From: Cytospora piceicola
Taxonomy: Eukaryota > Ascomycota > Sordariomycetes > Diaporthales > Cytosporaceae
Assembly: GCA_023375675.1 (NCBI GenBank)
Contig: JALQBC010000013.1
Coordinates: 558,001 to 622,000, forward strand
DNA: 64,000 nucleotides
Direction: 5' to 3'
The position numbers were made by a program, and so were the translations under genes. The notes beneath the pieces were generated by a model. It made no database searches and was not told the origin of the DNA. It was given only the letters and a program-made list of their open reading frames with translations. Below, piece by piece: positions 1 through 13,960 of the stretch. The stretch's first letter is position 1. Every line of letters starts with the position of its first letter.

Positions 1-487
1 GCCAGGGGCCTTGTGCGGCACCGTGAACGAGACGAGGCTCTTGTGGCCCCGCCCCTCCCCAGCTCCTCCCTCCTTCCCCTCCTCCCCCTCCTCACCGCCG
101 CCGCCGCCGCCGCCGCCGCCCCCCTTCCGCCGCAGGACAAAGAACCGCGTGGTGTTGTCGTCCCGGTCCTCGATGCACCGCGCCAGCACGTCCAGCCCGA
201 ACGCCTCGGCGGCCATCAGCCCCGCCACGGCCGCCGCCGCCCCCGTCCGGTCCCCGGCCGCCACCTCGGCCGCCCGCGACGTGCTGCTCACGTCCACGGC
301 CTCGGCGGCCCCGAGGTGCCGCCCCAGGAACGCCTGCGTCTGGCCGAAGGCCTGCGGGTGCGAGTAGACCCTCCGCACGTGCGAGAGGTCGCACGCCGGG
401 GCGGCGCGCGCCCGGGGGCCGGCGGCCTCCCCCTCCTGCTGCTCCTGCTCCTGCTCCTGCTTCTGCTTCTGCTCCTGCTCCTGCTGA

Positions 488-529
<42 letters not shown>

Positions 530-992
530 GGCCCGGGCCCGGCCTCGTCGTCGGGGTTCCTGTAGCCCAGGAGGTAGTGGTGCACGTCGATGTAGACCTC
601 GCCGCACACGGCCAGCCCGGCGTAGGCGCCCGCCCGGTCGGCCAGGCAGCCCAGGGTGAAGGTGACGACGCCGTGGGTCGAGTTCTCGAACGGCACGACG
701 CCGTACTCGGCGCCGCCGGCCGCCACGGCCTCGAAGACGTCCTTGATGGTGGCCACGGGCGCGTACGCGTGGTCCTGCTCCGGGAAGGCTGACTTGGTGG
801 CCTTGGCGGGGCGGGGCGAGCCCGGGATGGTCAGCCCCTCGGCAGCGTTGGGATGGGGGGGGGGGGGATGGCGCCTTCCAGGTAGTTCCCCCCGTCTTGG
901 GTGGCTGGGGGTTAGAAACTCACCTGGTGTGTATACGAGGACGGTGGTCCTAGGAATGCCACCGAGGGCTTTCTCGTGTCTTCGGCCGTCAT
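1..992 (-). CDS. pha2: Prephenate dehydratase, 3'-truncated by the window edge
   Basis: Converts prephenate to phenylpyruvate in phenylalanine synthesis. Exon 1 (992-924) starts MTAEDTRKPSVAFLGPPSSY and ends in THQ, the family's N-terminal substrate-binding signature. A donor GTGAGT follows at 923. Read-through would meet a stop, so an intron of about 131 bp is needed; the acceptor giving SAFPEQDHAYAPVATI is placed at 792 and is less certain than the donor. Exon 2 has the ENSTHGVV motif, then YSHPQAFGQ and the catalytic DNTTRFFVL region. It runs into an ACT regulatory domain (HKSLVSFTVPHKAPG) that leaves the window at base 1. Two low-complexity insertions are odd: 13 CAG codons followed by a Q/E/K tract (about 435-528), and a glycine/glutamate tract (about 60-130) between the catalytic and ACT domains. 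The intron carries a G13 run (855-867). Identity is firm; the 3' end is missing. Confidence 0.93.
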
Positions 993-2101
993 GTTGTCCC
1001 TTCCCTGTCTTGACTTCTCCGCCTCGAGTACTGTAAAGGATACCAAAGTCCTGAGAATGGTTGGGGGGCTGATTTGATAAATGTGATGCCGTCAGGGTCT
1101 TTCAGGTAGGACTTGTTGTTTACAGTTTAAATGCTAATGATATCATTTCACGATATCTCATAAGGCTCGACTCATAATGTCTTCATGTAAGCCAGTCATG
1201 TAAATTTGGTGTCGTTGGGCTTGCTGAGTAGTGCGCAGTTGAGCTAGAGTTTTCGAGGATGTGCAGGTGCTGATGCGGGATCCGGCGTAATACGGACACC
1301 TGCGGATCTTGCCTGGGCATGTATGGACTCGAGAACCTGAAGTTTTTGCGACATAGGTCTACATAAGAATCGAGGGGTTTGGTTGGACTTTGACCTGATC
1401 TACAGTTTGATATCTTTACATAGTAGATAGATGTGAACCGGCTGATTTTCACATTGTCTCACATCAACACAACCGTTCAAATAGCGTGTCAAGTTGGCTT
1501 TTTTTTTTTTCTGTAACTACCTAAAATAAAGGAGCGACTGCAGGTCAGATTACAAAGGCAAAAACAATAAACCAAAACAAAAGACAGCATCTCGTCTTCC
1601 AATCTGGGCAAATCATAGCTTCATTTGCCGATCTCGTCAGACTATGCAAGGTAGCAGCTCCAAGACCGTGTTGATACCATTCTATGCCGCCTGGATACTT
1701 TGCTCTTCGTCATCTGTCACGTCCGCCCTGTCTGTCGGCTCTGCAATTGACTTCTCGGCACACAGGACACCACAGGTAGTCTCTATTCAGACAAATGTTA
1801 GCAGATTGCTCTCGGAGGCAGGCGTCAAAGGGAACTGCCGCGCGGGCGGTGGAGGACACGTACCACCATGTTTCTCAACTCAAGAAGCCATCATTACAGA
1901 GCGAAGCGGCGACGGACGTGCCACTTGATGCGACGGGCCGGGCTTGTCGCCGAGGGCTTCGGCGATACGCCGCTTCGCGGCTGAGGGCTTGACGGTCGCG
2001 GCCTTCGTGGCGGGCGTCTGACGATCAGCAGCAGGTGTCGTCGGCTCGGACAGGATTGCTTGAGTTTGAGAGGCCTCGTTCGCGACGAGGGAATCAAACT
2101 G
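993..2101. other. Intergenic: pha2 promoter and eRF1 3' flank
   Basis: About 1.1 kb without a convincing gene. It must hold the promoter and leader of the leftward prephenate dehydratase gene and the 3' untranslated region of eRF1. A T-run lies at about 1499-1511. The short open frames here have no family resemblance and no coding bias that I can see. Confidence 0.6.
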
Positions 2102-3656
2102 TCAATCGTCGTAGAAATCATCATCCTCGTCGTAATCTTGCAACTGCTCGAAGTTGACCTTGTAGCGGAGGAGACCACCGATACCACCGAAGCCCTTGAC
2201 GAACTGGTTGCCCTCGGTCGATCGGTCAGATACAAACTCCAAGGTCGTACCGAACTCCTTGTAGTGCTCGGCGATCCACTCGAGGAAGGACTCCTGGTTC
2301 ACAAGCTCCATCTCCTGGCCAGCGGCGCCAGCGGACTTGTCCATGAACGCGTCACGGTTGCCAGATTGCTCCTGCTGCTTGGTGGTGTGCATGATGATCT
2401 CGGCACCGGCGGCGTCCTTGAGGGTCCAGCGGGTGATTTCGAGGTTCTCGAAGACGATGAGGGTCTCGACGGCACCAAGCTCCAGGGCCTTGAGCGTGTC
2501 CTCGATACCGTAGCAGATCCGGCCGGTGTCCTGGCTGATCTCCTCGAAGTACTTCCCGATCAGCTTCTTCTCCTGGATGAACTTGACGTTGCCAAGGGTC
2601 TCGGAGGACAGCTCGATGGCCTGGTTGAAACCGTTCTCTCCACCGTACGACACATCGACGATCTTGATGACCTTGGTAGCCAGACGGTTGTCGAACAAGT
2701 CGGAGCCGTTCAGGTCGCTCTTGAAGTCGGCGGAACCAGCAAGGATGAGACCAGCGACGTTGACCTTGTCGTTGGTGATGAAGTTCTGAACAGCCAGCTC
2801 GGCGACCTTACGGACGTAGTTGTGACGCTTCTCCTCTCGCAGACGGGCGAAACGAAGAGCGGACTGACCACCACGGCCGTGCTTCTTGGGCAGATCGACG
2901 GAGAACTTGTGGACAATGTCTCGGGTGTTGCCACTCAGGGTACCGAAGAGGGCGCCGTTACCATCCATGATGATGAAGCCGAACTTCTGGTCGGACTCGA
3001 GGAGTTCGGCGAGGGCCTCTGTGTGGAACTTGTTGTCACAGAGGTAGAGGGAGGTGTTGATGGGCTTGAAGGGCTCGAAGTCGATGTTGACCTTTCGCTC
3101 CTTACCCTCAGAGGTCAGGATTTCACCACAGTAGACGACCAAGCCATTGGGAGGGACCTTGTTGTAGAGCTTGAGACGCTGCTGGGTGGAGGTAATGGCA
3201 GACAGGACGGACTGTCGGTTGACACGCGACTTGATGTTGGAGGCGGTACCGTACTCTTCAGCCAACATCTTGGCGGCGCGAGAGACCTGATCCTTGGGGG
3301 CTGCGGAGGGGTGTTAGCCAGCTGTGCTTGGTTGTTCCAGGTTCCAGGTTCCAGGTTCCAGGCGCATGGTTGGGTAGGTCGGTATGGTATAGTATGGTAT
3401 AGTATAGTACGTACGAATAATCAGGGAAATCATGCTCGTGCCGTTGCCACGAGCGGCTTCGAGACGCTTGATGAGCTTCTTCACCTTCCATATTTCGATC
3501 TATGACAAGAGTCTTTGGTCAGCACGAGGCATGCGAGACACATAGGATGTCTGAGGTGGTTGGAGATGGTTGAGGCTGAGCGCAAAGAGAGGGGGGGGTG
3601 GGAGGAAGAGGAGAACCCACATTCTTCTCAGCTTCGTTTGCCTGAGCGTCACTCAT
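2102..3656 (-). CDS. SUP45: Eukaryotic peptide chain release factor subunit 1 (eRF1)
   Basis: Recognises all three stop codons in the ribosomal A site and triggers peptide release together with the GTPase eRF3. Three exons: 3656-3621 ([12 protein letters not shown]), 3499-3415 ([20 protein letters not shown] onward) and 3300-2102. Introns are 3500-3620 and 3301-3414, both GT-AG. The joined protein is 439 residues, the usual family length. NIKS (stop-codon decoding) falls at residues 62-65, YLCDNKF (the YxCxxxF decoding motif) at 126-132 and the GGQ hydrolysis motif at 184-186, all within a residue of their human positions. The tail is acidic ([11 protein letters not shown]), as is usual. The start is fixed by the short first exon that fungal eRF1 genes have. 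It is divergent from the DUF1770-like gene. No defects seen. Confidence 0.98.
3336..3412. repeat. Short satellites inside eRF1 intron 2
   Basis: Intron 2 of eRF1 is built largely of two small tandem repeats. One is a 7-bp GTTCCAG unit in about four copies (3336-3361). The other is a TATGG/TATAG-type array next to the donor (about 3381-3412). Confidence 0.8.
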
Positions 3657-4613
3657 TTTGACGGTGTTGTAGACGCCGTGGCGACTGTCTTGATGTGCTG
3701 GAAAAACTGCAGTCGAGGATTGTCCTTTGGGTTGTGCTGGAAGAGGGTTGAGGCGGGAGGGCGAAAAAACCAGTACAACGGCTACAAAGGAAAGGCGCTT
3801 GCACGAGGCGGTCGTGTCGTTTTGAAGTTTGGATTGGAGGTCTGCTGATGGCGGGGTTTTGGGTGAGTTTTTAATGGAGAGGGGCCTTTCCAAGGTTGCA
3901 AAAGTGGCCGTTGGGCTTTTGGTGCTTTTTCGGTCTTTCACATACCGGTAGACTACCTAGCTGACTAGGTAGATACAGTCATCAGTTCAGTGGGCACATC
4001 CCAGCCCAAGCCAAACCGGTGTGCTGTGTGCGCTGTGTGTGTGCTCTGTGTGGTGTGCCTGCGCTAAGCTGGGGGGGTGGACCACGCTAATTGACTGGTT
4101 TATCGACCCACTATAGAGCCCATTGTGCTACGTCATTGGTCATAGCAGGTTAGCCCCTCGCGGCAGGCTAATCCCAAGTCTCCCCAAATCTCCAAAGAAG
4201 GAAGCTCACAGTACACAGTAAGTCATCATCATCAACCGCTGCCGGCCGAGTACCGCAAGCCAACAACAAACCGACGAACTTACATACAGTACGGCAATAG
4301 GCGAAAGCATATCACCACTTAATAGCAAACCTCAGCCTTGCCAGCCATCCAGCTACTCATTCACTCGCTCAAAACGTCGTCTGGGCAGTCCTGTGTGTCC
4401 TGACGTCACGTCACGTCTTGTCTACCATTTTCCCCAGCAAGCAAGTGGATCTTCTTCGAACCACGCCTCGCCTGGACTCGCCTGGCCTCGCTCCAAGTAT
4501 CAAGTACATACTACATACATACTACACACATACTACATACCAAGCTCAAACGCACTTGGGCCATATTCTACCCCGTTCCGGCCTCCATCCTACACAAGAA
4601 CCAACCACCCAAT
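3657..4613. promoter_or_regulatory. Shared divergent promoter region of eRF1 and the DUF1770-like gene
   Basis: About 0.96 kb separate the two start codons, and the genes point away from each other. It holds GT-rich stretches (about 4018-4060), a TACATAC/CACATAC satellite (about 4504-4545) and a CRE palindrome. No other gene is supported. The spacing is known from the two gene calls; promoter function is inferred. Confidence 0.55.
4401..4408. promoter_or_regulatory. CRE-type palindrome TGACGTCA, followed by CGTCA half-sites
   Basis: A perfect TGACGTCA is followed at once by overlapping CGTCACGTC. bZIP factors of the CREB/Atf1 class bind this palindrome. It lies 206 bp upstream of the DUF1770-like start and about 745 bp upstream of the eRF1 start. 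Binding is inferred from sequence only. Confidence 0.45.
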
Positions 4614-5182
4614 ATGGCCTCAGACATTCCCGTACAGATAGCCGAGACCATCCAGACAGCCCACATCAACCGGGAGCCCTCTGCCCGGCATGATATCAAC
4701 CCGTCCACAGCCGCCGACACCAGGGAGCCCGTGAAGCTCGAGCGGAGGGGGGACCTGGACGATCTGGACGACGAAGACGACGACGACGACGACGACGAGA
4801 TCCCCCTTAGCCATCTCCGCCCCGCGAGGCGATTCTCGCACCTGCCGCCCATACCAGACCTGCGGTTCGAACAGAGCTATCTGCACAGCATAGGAAATGC
4901 AAAGTCGTGGTGGATGATTGCATGGATCACGGCCCGGGACCAGGTTCGTTTGGCACACACCACCAAGGAGGGGTTTTGCTTATAATACTGATGTGGTCCA
5001 AACAGATGGTCATGCCCATGTTGCAGGGAGTCGTCTACAATCTTGCCTGGTGCGGCTGGCAGCACTGGAACAAGACTGCCCAGATAAGCGGGAACACATT
5101 AGGCGCAAGAGCCAGGAGATGGTGGTACGGAGTAAACAACTGGCCCATCAACCTAAAGACGATGAAGGAGAAGCGACGTTGA
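4614..5182 (+). CDS. DUF1770-family fungal protein
   Basis: Two exons, 4614-4943 and 5006-5182, joined across a 62-bp GT-AG intron (GTTCGT to AACAG) in phase 0; the product is 168 residues. The N-terminal half looks disordered and has an acidic run (LDDLDDEDDDDDDDEIPLSH). The conserved-looking C-terminal half starts at PDLRFEQSYLHSI. It has WWMIAWITARDQ directly before the intron and MVMPMLQGVVYNLAWCGW after it, the layout I associate with the fungal domain of unknown function DUF1770. Hydrophobic stretches on both sides of the intron may be a membrane-associated or buried helix pair. The splice is supported because the frame continues and the motif is completed. Function is unknown. It converges on the alpha-glucosidase gene downstream. 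The family assignment is from memory of the motif and should be taken as likely, not certain. Confidence 0.75.
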
Positions 5183-5548
5183 GGCGAAGGTCTCTTTGCG
5201 GGATATGCAAGCTGGGCTCGGTAGTTCTCGGCGATATACAAGCGAGCTCCAAGGCCACGAGGTGCCTTTTGATGCTCTTGAGATTTCTTCTATTGCCATG
5301 CATGGTCCCATCAATACGAACTTAGTGAAACCTGATGCGGTTCAGAGCTGAAGCCTCTGGCCACTCATCAGCAAGATCCGGAGCTGCTGACTATCAAAAG
5401 ACAGATGAGGGGTCCCAAAGAGGAGAAATTGTGCAGCAGTGTACGATGGCCATCCCATGGCACATTGACCAGGGCATTGTTTGGAAATCAACGGTATCAT
5501 TGGTATAAGGATTCTGCCCTCTTCCGCGTAACGCACCAATCTCAATTC
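5183..5548. other. Convergent 3' flanks
   Basis: These 366 bp between two stop codons must hold the 3' ends of the DUF1770-like gene (from the left) and the alpha-glucosidase gene (from the right). No other feature is visible. Confidence 0.6.
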
Positions 5549-7894
<2,346 letters not shown>

Positions 7895-9251
7895 GTTCTT
7901 GTTGCTTTCGGGGATCACTTCTGTCAAAGTCGATGCTGAATAATCCAGTAGATGTGCAGTCGACTCAACGAGGAATGTAATTCCAAAGGAGAGCTACTTA
8001 AATAAATACAGCCGGGCGATAATCGACGAGGCTCTGATTTACGGAATCGTGACTAATGAGTGAGGAGGACATAAGAAAGAGAACGGCACGGTACGGTCAT
8101 GCGCAGTTCAGAAACAGCATAACGTCAACTGATGCGAGCGCCTACATTGTTTCACACTTACCTCTTTTATTATAAATTATATACAATCTCACCATCGTGA
8201 CTGACTACCTCCTTGCAATGACGATACTGCGCAGTAATTCACTGGGCGGTGCTCCACTGGCGCTGGTGGTCATCGGGGAGGTCGCTTAATCGTTCGCGTC
8301 AATCACCCCTCCTCCCCTCCTCCATATGTTTGGCTGGTTGGTAGACATCTTTCTGGACGTTCTCGCATTTTACTTAGACCTCGGCCGACAAGCCGCCACG
8401 TTGTATACACTGACTGTACTATAGGTGCACTGTACAACTAAGTGTATGGGGTGCTTGCCCACATTCTCCCACGTTCGGCCCGACCAGGTGTCCCAGTCAC
8501 GCCCGGGGTAAAACCCACCCTGCCCGGGGGCAAATGGGGTTGGACGATCACCTTCATGGAATGTGTGTGAGATAAGATGGGCTTGGCAACGAGGCATTTC
8601 TGCCTGGCTTAATGGTTTGACTTTACCGTACCGGTATCTTTCATAAATTGGCTTCCTACTAAATTTGGTGTCCCAATTCTGCACTCAAACACGATGGCTA
8701 GTCAGCCATCCTTCACCTTACTTGACTACGGCCTCTTCTTCCATTGATTGCCAGTAGCCAGTGTTCTAAGCCTCCAACGGCTGTTGCGTAATCTGTGTCC
8801 TGTCAGGACCAGATATCTTCTCTTTCTTCCAGCGTCTCCTCCTCGTTCGTGATTTAATTATCGCCGACTTCCGAGACGCCCTAGCCTGTTCCTTCAGCCT
8901 TGCCACAGCAATGCAGGTCAAAAAGATCACTTCCACCACTTATCCAGTGATAGCGCCCAGGTACAGGGATTAGGCCCGCATTAGACAGTTCCAACCGCGC
9001 TCTCGCTACTCCGGGGCTTCCTTGCTCCTTTTTATTACTGCCTGGTAGAATCTCAGGTTCACCAGACCAACCGGTGGCTGGACACTAAGCAAAGCGGCGC
9101 CCATGTTGTCCGCCCCGAAGAAGCTCTGGTTGTTGTGGACTCCGGAACGACGTAGCTCCTAAGAGGTATCGTCTTTTGGAGTGGTGGATTTTGGTGTTGC
9201 TGTTCGCAGATGCGCGTCATTGCTCGACTCTCCGTAAATAGCGTTGTTCTC
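7895..9251. promoter_or_regulatory. Intergenic: alpha-glucosidase promoter and vid21 3' flank
   Basis: About 1.36 kb with no supported gene. The left part should drive the alpha-glucosidase; the right part is the 3' flank of vid21. Two CCGGGG motifs (8503-8508, 8524-8529) fit the SYGGRG consensus of the carbon catabolite repressor CreA and sit about 610-635 bp upstream of the maltase start. Paired CreA sites are common before genes for sugar use, but short GC motifs arise by chance, so this is a weak inference. Confidence 0.4.
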
Positions 9252-12200
9252 CTACCTGCCCGCCATCGGAGTCGCAGCCCCGCCGCTGGGCTGGCGCTGG
9301 GGGGTTTGTCCCGCCTGAGCAGCAGCAGCCTGGGCAGCCTGCTGTTGTTGGTGCTGCCTAAGCATTTGTGCGTACTGGTGAGGGCTCGACGCGGCCGCCA
9401 TGCCATTGACCATGCCAGCTTGTTGCTGGGCGCTGCCTGCCGCGGCATCCATTGCAGTCTGGGCAACGTTTTGCCTGGCCAATTGGTTCTGCATCAGCCG
9501 CTGTTGCAAGTGCTGAAGCGCCGCACCGTGTGCCTGTTCTTGAGTAATGTTTGGGTGCTTAGCCCTAATTTGGTTCTCAATTTCCACGAGCTGTGCTTGT
9601 ATTTGTGGCGGGAATTGCCGTGGCTGTTGTGGCATGCCGGGTGTGCGAGGTGACCCGGCTGGCATGTTTGGCATGCTCATGCCAACAGGGCCGGGTGAAG
9701 TGGCCATCCCCATGCCGTTGGGTGTGTATGGAGCCATGGAGTTGATCATGTAATTGTTCTGATTAATGCCAGTCATAGTGTTGCGAATGATAGGCGAGTT
9801 CTGCTGCGCGGCCGTGCCATTTGGCATGGGATGAGGTGTAACTTGTGGCTGCTGAACCGGCTGGGTCTGGGCCTGTTGTGGAGGAGAATGTTGCAGGGGC
9901 ATTTGTGGCGTCTGCTGTTGCTGCTGTTGCTGCTGGTTTTGTTGTTGTTGATGTTGTTGATGTTGTTGTTGTTGCTGGTGCTGCTGCTGCTGCTGCGGTG
10001 GTTGTTGTTGCTGATGCGGTTGCGGTTGCTGCTGCTGCTGCTGCTGGGGGTGATGAGGTTGGGGCTGTGCCGATGGCTGCCCGTGAACTTGAGTCTGAGT
10101 TTGGTTGGCCATCTGCTGTGCTCGCTGCTGATCCGATATACGTCTGGCCTCTATCACGGAGCGCTGCATTCGCTGCTGTGCTTGGAACGCGGCCAGCTGA
10201 GCGGGCGTTGCCTGTATCCCATGCACAGGCATCTGAGGCACAAGCCCACCTGCCGCGGCCATCTGTGCAGCAATTGCATGCTGTTGTGGTATTGGCATTC
10301 CTGGACGCGGCTGGCCAGCCACACCAAGTTGCCGAGCCAACAGAGGATTTGCTGCGACCGCGGCATGTGCTACGGCGGCCGTTCGGGCAACTTGTCCGGT
10401 CCCCGTGGCTCCAGACACGGCCATTTGATTTTGAGATCTACCTTGCATAGCGGCCTGCGCAGTGATCTGGTCAGCGAGTGCATCCAAGGTTGGCGGTCGT
10501 GATATGCTTACCCTTCTCTGTGCCTCCTGCTGTGCGGCAAGTCTCGCAATTTTCTCGGTCATTTGCTTCTCGCGCTCATGTCTAGCACGGGCATAGTCCT
10601 CTGGCGTCTTGATGGGCATTTTCTGTTGAGGGGCCTCAGTTGATGTTCTTCTGCTCTGGTTACTCGCGTTCTGTTGCTGCTTCGCTGCTGCTGCCTCGCG
10701 TTTCTTGGCCAACTTCTTCATGGAATCAATCAGGGCCAGGTATCTCCGAGGAGTCCGTCTTTCGACTCTGACTGGTAATGTTGGGCGTCGTTTGGGCACC
10801 ACAGCACCGCTCGTACCAGCTGCTTGTTGCGCGTTCTGGTTGGCCAGCAGTATCACCCGTTGCGCTTGGTCAATTCGCCTCTGATATGTCTGGAAATATT
10901 GTGTTCTCGCCACGTCATTTGGGAAGCCTTCCAGTGCAACCCAACGCTCAAAGCATTCCCAGGGCGTCCGCCTCTCTTCTCCCGAGACAAAGAGGGATTT
11001 TGATGAAATGTTCCTCGAAACTAACGACCAGTTGTAAGAATACTTGCAGACCTGCTTTCGAAGCTCGTCATCCTCTGCTGACGTCCACTGGGAGCCGATC
11101 CTGTTCTCGAAGAAGCTCTGGAGAGGCATAAGTGATTCAGTAGGAGGCCTGAACTGGTGTCCGGCATGGAGTCTGTCCCTGATCCCTTTCATTTCTGGGC
11201 TGAACAGTGCCACGTCCGAGTTTTCTGGAGGCAGTCGCGCATCTTCAGCTTCTTCATTACCAAAAATAACCTCGGAGTCATCTTCATCATCCTCCACGGG
11301 ATACTCGTATCTACTTCGTTTCAGTGGAGGTCCTGCTGGTTTGAGGGCCATCTCTCCCTCCACGTATTTGCTCAAAGGCAAAGCTGGCCGGCGCCATCGA
11401 GCATCCGGGTCGGATTCGGGTAAGGTCTGGTCAAAATGAGGTGCTTTGAGCGGCGCACCAAACATAGGTAGCTCTTCCAAAAGCTGATCCGAGGCAGCAG
11501 AATGTCGGAGGCCAAACACAACTTCGTCATCTTGTAATGCAAAGATGGTAGAAGGGGCGATGGTCCCGGCATTCCAGTCCTGGGGCTCATCATCGACATC
11601 CATCGGGGAGTCGGCATCTTCAGAAGGCACAAGATCGGGCACAGGCGTTGATGCTGCGAGTTCTTCTGACGGCTGCGTAGCACTTGCCCCAGATGAAATG
11701 TGGGTGTTGATTGGCGGGATCCTGGCGTTCACTTGCATAATCTTCCTGTCCTCTGGACTGGATGCCACCCATTCGGCACATGCCTCAGCCATGTTCCGCG
11801 CAACAGCCATCCTCCATTTCCGTTCCTCCCGAAAATCAGTCCTCATCCACTTCATCTCCTGTAGCAACGAATCCCAATGTGATGGCGGCCTGGTAGGCTC
11901 CTGGCATCTCTTGGGCTGCCTGAGCGACCATTTGTCATGCTGCTGGAGGTGGTAGATCCTTCTTAGAACCTTACACGCCTGGTTTTCGTGCAATGCGATA
12001 GACCAATCCGGGGTGGAGATTGTCTTGTGGGCAGATACAAGAAGCTGTTCGGGACTTCTCATCCACTGTGATTGCCGAGTGAAGCCATCAAAGAACAGAG
12101 GCACGAAATAATCGTCAGTTGGAATACGATCAGGGCGGGGTTGAGGCCGACTGGCAACTATAGTGTCGCCCGTCTTTTTGCCCGTCTTTTTGCCCGTCTT

Positions 12201-13960
12201 TTCGAAAATCACGGTTGGGGTACGCTTATGCTTGTGGCCGCGTTTCTCGGCCAAAGATCTCCTTCGGAAGAGAGAATCTGCAACAACCGGTTCTTGCTGG
12301 GTCGAATCTGCACCCTCGGCTGGCGTTGAGTCCTTGACTTCGCCCGGAGATGCCTGCGGCACCTGGGGCTTCGAGTCAGGCTCGGTGCCATGGCTAAGCG
12401 ATATTGGTATCGACGCGGATGGTGATGTTACTGGAAGCTGGCCTGTTGAGCCTGCTGGTACTTGGTCATCAGTGTTCGAACCATTGCCAACAGGGCCCGA
12501 AGGACTGTCAGATGGCTGGTGCTGGCTGCTATTCTGCGTCTCATCTTGCGGTGGCGCGAGCGTTGCCTGATCAGCAGCCTCGACCGGAGGAGCAGTTTTC
12601 CCATCCAATTCGGCAGCTGCTGATACGCTGTTGACATGAACTGTCGGCGATACTGGCGTGCTGCCTTCGTGACCTCTCCCCGATGTCGCTGTGTCAGCTG
12701 ATTCGTGAAGCAACTGTGCAGCAGCCGGATCTGTCCCTTCACTTGGCAAGCCATTATCCACAGGCTGCGTTGGCTCTGGAGCCTCGCTGTTGCCTCCATC
12801 TACCTTCGACTGCACTAGATCGTCGTCGTCCCCATCGTATTGGGACCCCTCATTCTCAGGACTAGTGTCAGGTGATGCATCCTGCACCGCTGGAGTAGTG
12901 GCCGTCTGAGCCGTAGAACCAGGAGATGATACAATGTCGGGAGGTCTCGAAGCATCGAGTGGGGGTGGCCTCAAAGAGTTGAGCCTTGTTTGTTCGTCGG
13001 AGCGACCAGGGGCCTCGTCCAGAGCCGTCGCATCCGGCGCTACCGCGCGCCGGGCCTCTTCACCATTCTGCCGCCCCAGGGAGTCTTGTGCAGTGCCGTG
13101 AGCAGTTCCAGACTCCGTCCACTGCTGGTCCGGCTCGACAAAAGACACTTCTCGGCCAGGCACGCCAGTGCGCGTTGCAGGAGGCCTTCCTGACGCGTCG
13201 ACGTTTCCAGATGCGGTGCCTCCATGCTGCGTTGCATGCTCTGGATCTGCTGGGGCTGCGCTTTGAATGGGATCCGGCTTTGGCATGGGGCTCGCACGAC
13301 CGAGTCGTGACGAGTCCTCGACAATGGAAGTCTCTGCTGCTGGCGCAATCGTTTGTGGAATCATTGGCGATGTATCGCGCTTATCGACTGAGGTTGCCCG
13401 TGGTCCCGCGGCTTCGGGCCCAAGAATTGGTGGCATGGGTTTTATGCCATTCTCTCTGCTCTGCTTGGGGAGTTCGAGGTATGCATCATGGGTACTAGGC
13501 CTTGGGGTTGTGTCATGGGTCTTGGGGAGTTTATATGGCGGGATGCGGCGAGGCGGAAGGTTGCGCTCATTGAGAAACGGACCCCTGTTGCAATGAGTTA
13601 GGAAAATAAGGCCTGTTATGGCCAAAAAACGCGTCTTGAACTATAACTCCGGGGTAGATGACACATACTGCAAGATGGCATTGTCACCAAGGAACCTTGC
13701 TTCCTCTTCTGTGGTGGGGTGTGCGCCGTCGCCGGTCGTGTTGACGAGTGGCAGGGCACCCACCTGGGCCGCGACACAGTAGAGCTCGTGGAGCTTCCTC
13801 TTTTTGGACGCCCTAATTGAACTGCACGCAGTCAGAACAACGATGTTGGCATCAAAACGATCGCGCGAATGAGCGCTACAAAATGAGATGAGACTTGCCT
13901 GCATTTCGCTTTCTTGAATTGGATCAGGGCGGGAAGGCCGGTAGGGTCGACCTCAGTCAT
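9252..13960 (-). CDS. vid21: NuA4 histone acetyltransferase subunit Vid21/Eaf1
   Basis: Scaffold of the NuA4 complex, which acetylates histones H4 and H2A. Exons 13960-13899, 13812-13669 and 13584-9252 give 1512 residues, the usual size. The N terminus (SKKRKLHELYCVAAQ, then TTEEEARFL and NAILQGPFLNERNLP) matches the family start. The middle has an HSA helix that binds actin-related proteins (near residues 640-700, WDSLLQEMKWMRTDF). A SANT/Myb domain follows (near 900-965, WTSAEDDELRKQVCKYSYNW). The C-terminal third is Q-rich, with long Q/QH tracts at about residues 1230-1315. Long disordered acidic and S/T/P-rich stretches fill the rest. Intron 1 appears to use a GC donor (AG|GCAAGT). Its acceptor could be at 13812 or, 9 bp earlier, at 13821; both keep frame. 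The stop lies in GGCAG|GTAGGA, which could also be a donor, so a small extra 3' exon is not excluded. Confidence 0.93.

Noticed and set aside
13..792. Long plus-strand frame with a polyleucine run opposite pha2
   Set aside because: The leucine run is the antisense of the CAG tract. The minus strand reads as prephenate dehydratase with all family motifs.
2060..3505. 481-codon open frame on the plus strand opposite eRF1
   Set aside because: It is the mirror of eRF1 exon 3 created by codon bias. The minus strand carries the NIKS, YxCxxxF and GGQ motifs at the right residues.
8370..8684. 104-codon minus-strand frame between the alpha-glucosidase and vid21
   Set aside because: No recognisable domain and no coding bias; it lies in the promoter of the alpha-glucosidase.
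9210..10502. Plus-strand frames rich in Leu, Ala and Val opposite vid21
   Set aside because: They are antisense readings of the Q-rich tail of Vid21 and have no domain of their own.
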